From: Desulfuromonas sp. KJ2020
Lineage (GTDB): Bacteria > Desulfobacterota > Desulfuromonadia > Desulfuromonadales > SZUA-540
Direction: 5' to 3'
DNA: 64,000 bases
Assembly: GCF_024197615.1 (NCBI RefSeq)
Contig: NZ_JAKUKE010000001.1
Coordinates: 583,029 to 647,028 of the forward strand
The notes under the pieces are model-generated. The model did no database searches. It worked only from the letters and a program-made list of their open reading frames with translations, and was not told where the DNA came from. Both the position numbers and the translations under genes were made by a program. Positions 55,014-62,883 of this stretch are shown here, piece after piece. Within the stretch, counting starts at the first letter, position 1, and every line of letters begins with the position of its first letter.

Positions 55014-55723
55014 GTGCTGCAGGCAAAACCGCTGGGCTCCGCTCCCTTTTCATCCTGGCTCTTGGGATCATTTGCCTTACGGCCCAGCCCCTGTCGGCAG
55101 CGGTCTACGAGCCGCCGCCCACTGCCATCCAGGCCCTCTTCGGTGCCGCGGTGTTTCACGACGACAGCCTGACTTTTCGGGAAGAATCCCCCGTTGACCC
55201 CGACGCTTACAAAGAGACGGACCTGTCGCAGATGCCAATGCTCGGCTTCGCCGCCCAGTATGCCCTGGCCGGGCAGAACAGCCAGGCCGGCTTCGAGGGG
55301 GGACTGCTCTTCGGCTGGCGTTCGCGCAGCACCTCCCTCACCAGCAACCTGGAGCAGACCAGCGTGCGCATCGAAACGTCTCTGTGGCTGCTCGATCTCT
55401 CCATGGGGCTCTACGCCAGCCACGTGATGGCCAACCGCCTGCGGCTCTCCGTCGGGGCCGGCCCCCTGCTGCTCTTCGCCACTTATGACGGCGAGAGGGA
55501 AGAAACCGACAGCCAGGGCGACACTGCCACCACCGATACCAGCGAAAACGCCTTCGGAATCGGCGGCTATGCGCGGGCCGCCATCGAATACCGCCTGCCG
55601 GATGGCGCCTTCATGGGCATCGGACTGCGCGGCGTCACCAGCAACCTTGAATTTGAAAAGGGGGTTGACACCTCGGGTCTTGAAGGAGTACAGGGTTTCA
55701 TCAGCTATACGCGGCCCTTTTGA
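55010..55723 (+). CDS. Outer-membrane beta-barrel protein 1
   Basis: 237 residues from the ATG at 55010, which overlaps the previous stop. The longer frame to 54290 is noise inside the Fe-S gene. A signal peptide ends near QPLSAA. Alternating hydrophobic strands with a terminal phenylalanine (ISYTRPF) indicate a small barrel. AGFEGGLLFGWRSRST is one likely strand pair. The function is unknown. Confidence 0.7.
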   Translation: MSAAGKTAGLRSLFILALGIICLTAQPLSAAVYEPPPTAIQALFGAAVFHDDSLTFREESPVDPDAYKETDLSQMPMLGFAAQYALAGQNSQAGFEGGLLFGWRSRSTSLTSNLEQTSVRIETSLWLLDLSMGLYASHVMANRLRLSVGAGPLLLFATYDGEREETDSQGDTATTDTSENAFGIGGYARAAIEYRLPDGAFMGIGLRGVTSNLEFEKGVDTSGLEGVQGFISYTRPF

Positions 55724-55787
55724 GTAAGCGGTCCTTTCATTTCCCTCCGGCGCGTTCCGGAACAATATCCAAGGAGGTAAGGTCACC

Positions 55788-56309
55788 ATGAAGAAACTCG
55801 CAACCTGTCTGGCTCTTTTCATCCTCGCCCTGGGGACTGCCCTGCCGGCCTATTCGGCCGAATATATCAGCGGTCGCGCCGGTCTCTACTTTCCCGATGA
55901 AAGCGCCTTCGATACGGGTTACAACTTCGGAGTCGCCTACGGCTTTACTTTTACCCAAAACCCCCAGGTCTACGCCGAATTCGCCACCGGCTTCTACGGC
56001 GCCGAACTGGAGCGCAACAGCAGCGTCGATCTGACTGTCATCCCCTTTACCGCTTCTCTCATCCTCAATCATGCCATTGCCGGTACCCCCTTTGATCTCT
56101 ACGCCGGGGCCGGGCCCGGTTTGTACCTGGCCATGATCGACTCCCCCTGGCACGACGATTCCGAACTCGAACTCGGCGTGCATCTGGTGGGCGGCGGCGC
56201 TTTCAACATCGACAGTCAGTTCGCCCTCTTCGCCGAACTGCGCGGCGACCTGGTGACGGATGACGTCGGCGGCGCTTTTCTCAACTTCGGTCTGAAATAT
56301 AAATTCTAG
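55788..56309 (+). CDS. Outer-membrane beta-barrel protein 2
   Basis: 173 residues. AAGGAGG precedes the ATG. Signal peptide to about PAYSA, then eight or so amphipathic strands, ending FLNFGLKYKF with terminal Phe, a common barrel signal. It resembles small OmpW/PagL-like or acyloxyacyl-hydrolase-like barrels by shape only. It may be co-expressed with the preceding barrel. Confidence 0.75.
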   Translation: MKKLATCLALFILALGTALPAYSAEYISGRAGLYFPDESAFDTGYNFGVAYGFTFTQNPQVYAEFATGFYGAELERNSSVDLTVIPFTASLILNHAIAGTPFDLYAGAGPGLYLAMIDSPWHDDSELELGVHLVGGGAFNIDSQFALFAELRGDLVTDDVGGAFLNFGLKYKF

Positions 56310-56399
56310 GGCTGGCAGAAAACTCAGGTCTGACCTGGGAAACCAGGCTGGGGAAGGGCCTCGGCCTGGCTTCGTTATGAAGGGTGGCACCGCCAAAAC

Positions 56400-57455
56400 A
56401 TGGATATCGTACTGGGAATAGTGGGAGAATGCTGGGAGATCCTGGTTGAATCGGCCATCTACGTGCTCTTCGGTTTTTTTGCCGCCGGGGTACTCAAGGC
56501 CCTGATTCCGACTGAAGTCGTGGCCCGGCATCTGGGCCAGAGCAGCGCCGGCTCGGTGCTCAAGGCCTCGCTTTTCGGCGTTCCCCTGCCCCTGTGCTCC
56601 TGCGGGGTCATTCCGGCCGCCATCGGCCTGCGCCAGCAAGGGGCGAGCAAAGGGGCCTCGGCCGCCTTTCTCGTCTCGGTACCGGAGACGGGGGTCGACT
56701 CCATGGCCATCACCTGGGCCCTGCTCGATCCTCTCATGACCCTCATCCGGCCCCTCGCCGCCTTTGTCACCGCCACGGTGACGGGGCTGGCCATCAATCG
56801 CCTGCCGGACGAGGCCGGCGCCCCGGCAAAGCAGGGGACCGACACCACGACGCCGGGACAGGAGACGCCCGCACCCTTGCCCCTGGGCCGACGCCTGCGC
56901 GAGGGGATCGCCTACGCTTTCGGCGATCTGCTGGGGGATATCGGCAAGTGGCTGCTGCTTGGCATCGGCCTGGCCGGGATCATCGCCTATTTCGTCCCGG
57001 ACGATTTCTTCGTCCGTTATCTGCATAGCGAACCGCTCTCTTTGCTGATCATGCTGGCTGTAGGCATCCCCCTCTACATCTGCGCCAGCGCCTCCACCCC
57101 CATCGCCGCCGCTCTGGTGCTCAAAGGTCTCTCCCCCGGCGCCGCCCTGGTCTTTCTGCTGGCCGGGCCGGCCACCAATGCCGCCACCATCACCGTGGTC
57201 TTCCGCTATTTCGGCCGCGCCGCCACCCTGGTTTATCTGCTCTCCATCGCCCTGTGCTCCCTCGCCCTCGGCTGGCTGACCAACCGCCTCTACGCCTTCA
57301 GCGGTCTCGACATCACGCGCTGGGTCAGCGAAGCGGGCGCCGCCACCGAGTCCCCCCTGATGGTGGTCGCCGCCGTTGTGCTGCTGGTACTGCTGGGGCG
57401 CTGCACCCTCCCCCGCAAAAAGGGCTGTAGCGGCAACCAGCCAGGCGGCACCTGA
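56400..57455 (+). CDS. SO_0444-family Cu/Zn efflux-type permease
   Basis: 351 residues with about eight to ten membrane helices. The signature LPLCSCGVIPAAIGLR near residue 63 and a second domain with CASASTPIAAALVLKG show the two-half permease fold of this family. The CSCG cysteines suit heavy-metal binding. Members have been linked to copper, zinc or arsenic efflux. The exact metal is not certain. A low-complexity hydrophilic loop lies between the halves. The terminal tail ends in a cysteine/lysine-rich segment (LGRCTLPRKKGCSG). Confidence 0.85.
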   Translation: MDIVLGIVGECWEILVESAIYVLFGFFAAGVLKALIPTEVVARHLGQSSAGSVLKASLFGVPLPLCSCGVIPAAIGLRQQGASKGASAAFLVSVPETGVDSMAITWALLDPLMTLIRPLAAFVTATVTGLAINRLPDEAGAPAKQGTDTTTPGQETPAPLPLGRRLREGIAYAFGDLLGDIGKWLLLGIGLAGIIAYFVPDDFFVRYLHSEPLSLLIMLAVGIPLYICASASTPIAAALVLKGLSPGAALVFLLAGPATNAATITVVFRYFGRAATLVYLLSIALCSLALGWLTNRLYAFSGLDITRWVSEAGAATESPLMVVAAVVLLVLLGRCTLPRKKGCSGNQPGGT

Positions 57456-57508
57456 GGGCCTTCCTGCTGACCGACGGTTCGTCGGCCGGGATATCTCCTG
57501 AAAATCAT

Positions 57509-57549
57509 AAAAAACCGGGAGCACGATGGTCATCATCATGTTCCCGGTT
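57509..57549 (-). terminator. Terminator of the LuxR-type gene
   Basis: AACCGGGA (57513-57520) pairs with TCCCGGTT (57542-57549). On the minus strand the stem ends in a run of Ts. The 21-nt loop includes a small GATG/CATC pairing. Confidence 0.65.
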
Positions 57550-57577
57550 GCCCACTTTCTTCTACCGCTTTCTCAGC

Positions 57578-58879
57578 TCACCATTTTCCCAATGCTTCGT
57601 ACAATCCCTTGCGGCCTTTGACGTCAAGCTTGTCGCATATCCGCTTCATGTAGGTTTTCACCGTCGATTCCGAAATAGCCAGATCCGAGGCAATTTGTCG
57701 ATATGGCCGCCCATCGAGACTCTGGGCCAGTACCATGCACTCCCGCTCGGAAAGCAGCAGACGGATATTTTCCGGGAGAAGATCCTCGGCTGACGGAGCC
57801 GTAACCTCTGAGATTGCAGGGCGGGCACTATCCTCTGGCGCCCCCGATAACCCCTCGCCGCTGGCGGTCCGGTCAAAGGCCGCCAGGGGATGGCGTTGCC
57901 GGCTCAGAAAATAGAGCATGAGCACAGAAAGATTTAGAACGATGTGGCCGCTCAGGGCAATCGCCCCGGCCATGTCCTGCAAATGCCGCCCGAAGAGCTG
58001 TCCGCCGTAAATTCCCAGACACAAGATGGCCAGGCCGAGACCAAACGCGCGAACGGGACGCGCAAAGGACAGCAGAAAAGCCAGCAGGAACAGATCGACG
58101 AATCCCTGGCCGGCTTGCATGGCGAACATGCTCAGGTTGATGGTCAAAGGCTGGGGGTACTGCAACAGAGCAAAGGAGGCCATGCTCAGCACAATACCGA
58201 AGATCAGGGCCAGGTCCTGACTTTTCTCCGCCAGCCAGACGGCACCAAGAACTGTCGCCACATAAAAGAACAGTTCCAGGCCCGCGACCAGAGCCACGGG
58301 CTGATAGGCGGGATAAATCGAGCCATACATCAGCCCGCCGACGATATGAAAAACCAGCACGAAAGGGAGATAACGCCATAAAGGGACCGAAAAATGCGCG
58401 GCCTGCTTTTTTCCAACGGCCGGCAAGGGTGACAGCAGCAGCAAAAGGGGAAGTGTCACCAGGACAAAGTGACCGACCGACCCGCCGGGGAACCTGTGCA
58501 GGACAAATAACAACAGATTGGCCATAACCAGACCGGCGGCGGCCGCGAGGACCGGACGCCTGGTGCTGTGCAAGCGGCAGCAGGCCTCAACGGCGACAAA
58601 GGCGCCGGTAAAACTGAGTCCTGAGAGGAGCCAGGACCCCTGCCTCGGAAACAGAGGAATCGCCAGCGTGAGTGCCAAGGTGGCCAGAACGGCATAGGGG
58701 ATCAGCTGCTTGAAGCGTTTTGGCGGCAACCATAGTGCCACCGCCATTAGAGTGAGGGCATGAGGCAGCAGAAAGTATCCTGTGGCTCCCCCCAGGCCGG
58801 CAGCCGCCGTCAAGGGACCGTCCATGGGAACAGCCAAAAGCCACAGAACAAAAGCCGCAAAAGGAAAAGAGGTTAGCAT
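57578..58879 (-). CDS. LuxR-type regulator with N-terminal multi-helix membrane domain
   Basis: About 433 residues from the ATG at about 58879. A TTG at 58894 extends it slightly. The first 340 residues are mostly membrane helices (about ten to twelve), with loops such as KRFKQLIPYAV. The C-terminal 65 residues form a LuxR-type helix-turn-helix: LSERECMVLAQSLDGRPYRQ, then IASDLAISESTVKTYMKRIC. Fusions of an MFS-like transporter with a LuxR output are known in some gut Actinobacteria. The signal is unknown. It is divergent from the lipoprotein gene, whose expression it might control. Confidence 0.85.
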   Translation of the reverse strand: MLTSFPFAAFVLWLLAVPMDGPLTAAAGLGGATGYFLLPHALTLMAVALWLPPKRFKQLIPYAVLATLALTLAIPLFPRQGSWLLSGLSFTGAFVAVEACCRLHSTRRPVLAAAAGLVMANLLLFVLHRFPGGSVGHFVLVTLPLLLLLSPLPAVGKKQAAHFSVPLWRYLPFVLVFHIVGGLMYGSIYPAYQPVALVAGLELFFYVATVLGAVWLAEKSQDLALIFGIVLSMASFALLQYPQPLTINLSMFAMQAGQGFVDLFLLAFLLSFARPVRAFGLGLAILCLGIYGGQLFGRHLQDMAGAIALSGHIVLNLSVLMLYFLSRQRHPLAAFDRTASGEGLSGAPEDSARPAISEVTAPSAEDLLPENIRLLLSERECMVLAQSLDGRPYRQIASDLAISESTVKTYMKRICDKLDVKGRKGLYEALGKW

Positions 58880-58936
58880 GGTGACATGAAACAATTATTA
58901 GAATTCTCGTGTGCGTAAAGACACATCCGTTGGGTT

Positions 58937-58959
58937 GAGACCTTTCCGTATACGGTCTC
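58937..58959. promoter_or_regulatory. Inverted repeat between LuxR-type gene and lipoprotein gene
   Basis: GAGACC (58937-58942) and GGTCTC (58954-58959) flank a central palindrome CCGTATACGG (58946-58955). The position in the 237-bp divergent gap makes it a candidate operator for the LuxR-type protein. No strong promoter boxes were identified. Confidence 0.4.
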
Positions 58960-59116
58960 CAGTGTAGAAAATGAGGAGCAAAAGCACAAGGTTTACAAAT
59001 AGTCGACTTTCAATCTATTGATATTTCTATAGAATCGCCCTTTGAAATGCGCACGCACCCTGATTTTTGCGTTTTTTAAGGAGGCAAAACAACCTTTAAC
59101 CACGGGAGGTACTGTA

Positions 59117-61165
59117 ATGTTCAAGGCAAGGTGGGTAACACTGCTGGCAACCCTCTTCGTTGGCACGCTGGCCATGTCCGGCTGCGGCAGCAGCGGGGGC
59201 GGGGGCGGAGGTGGTGGTGCTACAGTCACCGGCGGCGTCGTTGTCGATCCCTATATCGTCGGCGCTTCCTTTTTTGAAGACGCCAACGGCAACGGCCGCT
59301 GGGACGAGGGGGAGCAGATCTCCTCGTCTTCTGACGAAAACGGCCAGTTTACCTTTGCGACCACCATCCCCGCCGGTCGTACCATCATTCTGTATGAGCC
59401 CGGCAGCCACCAGGGCATCCCCTATACCGGCATGCTGGCCCGCACCATAAGAGCGACGGATGTCGATACTGTCGTGGTCTCCCCGCTGACCACCCTGGTC
59501 GCGCTGGGGCTCAGCGAGACGGAAATTGTCGACTATCTGACCGATGTCACCGACAACGGCACTGTTGCCCCTCTGGGAGTTGCCCTCACCGGCATCCCCA
59601 CCTTTTCGGAGGAGCATATTTTTGCTGACCCCTACACCGGCCTCAACCAGCTGACCGCAGAGAACGTCACGGATGCGGATATTGCCTGCCTGCGCGCCAA
59701 TGTCTACGCCGGGGCCCTGATGGAATTCTACCTGGCAGAACGCCTTGGTAGCACCCTGACGGAAGCGGAAGCACGCGGTTTATTCAGCGGCGCCTGGTTT
59801 GGCGCAAACCTGCTCACTTCGGCAGTCGAAGCGGTCTATTATGCCACCGCTCCGTCAGCGATGGCGCGCATCACTGCTGCCCTGCCCACAGGCTATGACT
59901 TTCCCGCCGTCACCATGCGCGATGTGGCCGACACCATTCCCGCCATTTTCACCTGGTGGAAACAGGAGGCCATCCGTCAATACATCGAGGATGAAGACAG
60001 CTATTTCGATCTGGGTGCCTTTACAGTCCAAGTCAATGCGGTTCAAGGGGGCGAGCTTGGCCTGAACTATTTCGCCATGAACAACGCGCAAAACGGTGCC
60101 GTGATCCAAGCGGTCACAGATGGCGCCTTCCCCCTGACCAACGACATCGGTCACCTCTACCTGCGGGAGGATGGCAGCGTCGGCAGCACCGGCGAACTTG
60201 CCTTTGCTGATGGACTTCTATCCGGCAAGGCCTTCTACCTGGGCAGCCTGTTCCGCTTTGCCGCCGATGGGAATCTGGAGCTCATCGGCCCAGTCGACGA
60301 TAGTGGTCTCGCGGAAACCCAGACGATCCCCTGGAGCATCACCGCTGGCGTCCTCGATCTCGAATATACCGGCCTACCCTTCGACATGACCCTGGTGGCG
60401 GACTGGTCCAGCCACATCTACGCCCGCGCCTGGGGGGAACTTATGGATGGCCTGAGCGGGGCCACGGCCTTGCCTCTGGTCAAGATTCGCGAGCAGGATT
60501 CCGGAACCCTGTCCGGTGCTCAATTTATTGTCGATGACGGGATATGTACAAACAATCTGTGCGGCGGCTGGCTTGACCTGAGTTCTGAGACGACTGGCAC
60601 CCTTCGCTACTATCCTGACGGCACCGCCTCCAGCTTCATCACCTGGGGCACCGATACCTACGGCGGCCTGGCTGTCACGCATGATGACGGCACCACCGAC
60701 ACCGTCTATTTCCTCAACGACAAAGGGGCGGTTGTCAGTCTGACCGACGCTGACAATGACGAAGTGGCTGACGAATACGATGACGACACCGAATTCAATC
60801 GGCCGCTTCTTTTCAGTGAAACAGCTCTCGATAATATCAGGCTTACCTTTTCAGGCTCGTATATTATCAATGAAAATGAAGAGTTCGAAACCCTGGAGCT
60901 TTGGGACAATAACGACTTTATGCTGAGCCACCCACTTGATGGAAATGTCTTCGGCGCCTGGGCTTACGATGAAGCTACAGGCCAACTGACCCTGACTCCC
61001 TCTGGTGCGACGAACGAAGAATTCCGTATCTGGTTTATAGAAAATTACGACGACGATGGCGCCGACATGCTCAGATTTTTCTATGAGGAAGATGACGAAA
61101 ATGGCGAGCTGATTGAATCCGGTTTCGAGAGAGTGGAAAGAACCATTGCAATCCCACCTTACTAG
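59117..61165 (+). CDS. Large lipoprotein with EF-hand-like calcium motifs
   Basis: 682 residues from the ATG at 59117 (GGGAGG upstream). An N-terminal extension in frame lacks support. The lipobox LAMSGC puts the lipidated cysteine at residue 23, followed by a glycine run. Residues 55-66, DANGNGRWDEGE, match an EF-hand calcium loop (Asp, Asn, Asn, Glu). A second acidic block near residues 555-565 (DADNDEVADEYDDD) resembles thrombospondin type 3 loops. The rest has beta-rich character. I do not recognise the family. It is divergent from the LuxR-type gene. Confidence 0.75.
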   Translation: MFKARWVTLLATLFVGTLAMSGCGSSGGGGGGGGATVTGGVVVDPYIVGASFFEDANGNGRWDEGEQISSSSDENGQFTFATTIPAGRTIILYEPGSHQGIPYTGMLARTIRATDVDTVVVSPLTTLVALGLSETEIVDYLTDVTDNGTVAPLGVALTGIPTFSEEHIFADPYTGLNQLTAENVTDADIACLRANVYAGALMEFYLAERLGSTLTEAEARGLFSGAWFGANLLTSAVEAVYYATAPSAMARITAALPTGYDFPAVTMRDVADTIPAIFTWWKQEAIRQYIEDEDSYFDLGAFTVQVNAVQGGELGLNYFAMNNAQNGAVIQAVTDGAFPLTNDIGHLYLREDGSVGSTGELAFADGLLSGKAFYLGSLFRFAADGNLELIGPVDDSGLAETQTIPWSITAGVLDLEYTGLPFDMTLVADWSSHIYARAWGELMDGLSGATALPLVKIREQDSGTLSGAQFIVDDGICTNNLCGGWLDLSSETTGTLRYYPDGTASSFITWGTDTYGGLAVTHDDGTTDTVYFLNDKGAVVSLTDADNDEVADEYDDDTEFNRPLLFSETALDNIRLTFSGSYIINENEEFETLELWDNNDFMLSHPLDGNVFGAWAYDEATGQLTLTPSGATNEEFRIWFIENYDDDGADMLRFFYEEDDENGELIESGFERVERTIAIPPY

Positions 61166-61217
61166 CGCACATCCACGCCATAACCTGAATCCGGCCTGCA
61201 CGGCTGGGTGAAAAAGT

Positions 61218-61260
61218 TAAAGAAAGAGGGGCCGGCAACTAGCTGGCCCCTCTTTCTTTA
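61218..61260. terminator. Bidirectional intrinsic terminator
   Basis: A perfect 16-bp stem (61218-61233 with 61245-61260) around an 11-nt loop. It has T-rich flanks on both strands and serves the convergent lipoprotein and peroxiredoxin genes. Confidence 0.9.
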
Positions 61261-61279
61261 TTGGTTCTCTTTTTTTCTG

Positions 61280-61993
61280 CTAGAAAGCCATATCCGGCTT
61301 CCACTCCTTCCACACCTTGCCGGCCAGTTCAGGACCGGGCTTCAGGGTAGGCTTGCCCGGCTGCCAGCCGGAAGGAGTTACCTCACCGGTCTTGGCCACA
61401 TGCTGAAAGGCCTGCACCTGGCGGATCAGTTCGGAGACGTTGCGGCCGACCTCGGGGGTCAGCACTTCGGCGGCGCGGATGACGAAATCGGGGTCGATGA
61501 GAAAGCGTCCGCGGATATCGACGCCGGCCAGTTCTTCATAGACGCCGTAGGCCCGGCCGATGAGACCGCCGGCATCGGCGATGAGGGGGAAGGGCACGCC
61601 GCCGGGGACCATCTTGCTGAGCTCTTCTTCCTGCCAGATTTTGTGGCTGAAACGGCTGTCGGTGCTGGCCGCGAAGACTTCGACCCCCAGCTTTTTCAGT
61701 TCGGGATATTTGACGGCAACTGCCGTCAGCTCCGTCGGTCAGACGAAGGTGAAGTCGCCGGGATAAAAGCAGAGGACAATCCACTTGCCCCGGGAATCGG
61801 ACAGCTTCATGTTCCTGAAGCCGCCATCCTGAAATACGGTTGCCTCAAAATCCGGGGCCTCTCGGCCTACACGTGCAGTCATGACGGCTTCCTCCTTTGC
61901 CATAGGTTGGGCCGACGGGGAAACTGCTTCAGGCTTCGCGCCTGCGACAGGACCTCCGGCCGGCTTGACACAGGACTCCTGCTTTGTGGGCAT
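61280..61993 (-). CDS. Selenocysteine peroxiredoxin (AhpC/Prx family), in-frame UGA at catalytic position
   Basis: 237 residues if UGA at 61741-61739 is read as selenocysteine. The frame continues across it. The motif is [14 protein letters not shown], where U replaces the peroxidatic cysteine of FVCPTEL. The C-terminal part reads [11 protein letters not shown], where typical 2-Cys enzymes have EVCPANW, so the usual resolving cysteine is absent. The start at 61993 has AAGGAGG 6 nt upstream. A second start at 61882 also has AAAGGAGG and would give the canonical length, with Sec at residue 48. The N-terminal extension carries one cysteine (KQESCVKP). Reduces peroxides, likely with a separate thiol donor. 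Confidence 0.88.
61712..61727 (-). promoter_or_regulatory. Bacterial SECIS-like hairpin for the peroxiredoxin UGA
   Basis: On the minus strand GACGGCA (61727-61721) pairs with TGCCGTC (61718-61712). The apical nucleotides are GT. The hairpin starts 12 nt after the UGA, placing its loop 19-20 nt from it. This fits the bacterial SECIS pattern, in which a guanine in the apical loop lies about 16-37 nt downstream. Confidence 0.7.
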
Positions 61994-62148
61994 GATGAAC
62001 CTCCTTGTCGTCTTGTTCACTCCCTGAAAAAAATCTTAGACGCCGGCGGCGGCATTGCAAGGCAGATTCTCATTTTCCCTGTCAGGATGCATCTCCGCCT
62101 TTCAGCGGTATAGTTGAAAGCAGAGCCTCAACCCTACAGGAGATGCCT

Positions 62149-62883
62149 GTGCCTGCCGCCCATTCCGCCCCTGACGCACCTCCCCCGGTCTTTGAAGCCC
62201 GCGACCTGACCAAAGTCTATGCCTTGGGCGAGATGGAGGTGCAGGCGCTGCGCGGGGTCGACTTCGATCTCCACGAGGGGGAGTTTGTGGTGCTGCTCGG
62301 CCCCTCGGGCAGCGGCAAGTCGACGTTGCTCAACATTCTGGGCGGCCTCGATGTGCCGACGAGCGGGCAGGTGCGCTACCGCGACCATGATCTCACCGCC
62401 TACGATGATGAAGCTCTCACCCGTTACCGACGCGATCACGTCGGTTTCGTCTTTCAGTTCTACAATCTCATACCCAGTCTGACCGCGCGGGAAAACGTGG
62501 CCCTCATCACCGAAATCGCGGCGAATCCCATGTCGCCCGAAGAAGCCTTGAAGCTGGTGAACCTGGGGGAGCGCCTGGATCACTTTCCGTCCCAGATGTC
62601 CGGCGGAGAACAGCAGCGTGTCGCCATCGCAAGGGCCATCGCCAAGCGGCCGGAGGTGCTGCTGTGTGACGAGCCGACGGGTGCGCTTGATGTAAAAACG
62701 GGCATCCTGGTGCTGGAGGTGATCGAAAAGGTCAATCGGGAACTCGGCACTACCACCGCCGTCATTACCCACAACGCCGTCATTGCGTCCATGGCCGACC
62801 GCATCGTTCACCTCTCCGACGGCCGTATCGTAAAGGAAGAGCATAATCGGGAGCGCGTCGCCGCCGAGCGCCTGCAATGGTGA
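62149..62883 (+). CDS. ABC transporter ATPase, LolD/MacB type
   Basis: About 244 residues. Walker [13 protein letters not shown], signature [14 protein letters not shown], Walker [13 protein letters not shown] place the start at the GTG at 62149, which has AGGAG at six-base spacing. The ATG at 62143 abuts that site directly. ATPases of this class drive MacB-like or LolCDE-like mechanotransmission transporters. It overlaps the permease gene. Confidence 0.92.
   Translation: MPAAHSAPDAPPPVFEARDLTKVYALGEMEVQALRGVDFDLHEGEFVVLLGPSGSGKSTLLNILGGLDVPTSGQVRYRDHDLTAYDDEALTRYRRDHVGFVFQFYNLIPSLTARENVALITEIAANPMSPEEALKLVNLGERLDHFPSQMSGGEQQRVAIARAIAKRPEVLLCDEPTGALDVKTGILVLEVIEKVNRELGTTTAVITHNAVIASMADRIVHLSDGRIVKEEHNRERVAAERLQW

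Noticed and set aside
55737-57539. Open frame of 600 codons antisense to the barrel and permease genes
   Set aside because: It spans two well-supported plus-strand genes and lacks any family signature.
61739-61741. UGA as a frameshift or pseudogene stop in the peroxiredoxin
   Set aside because: The frame is intact on both sides, the codon falls exactly at the catalytic cysteine position, and a SECIS-like hairpin follows at the right distance.
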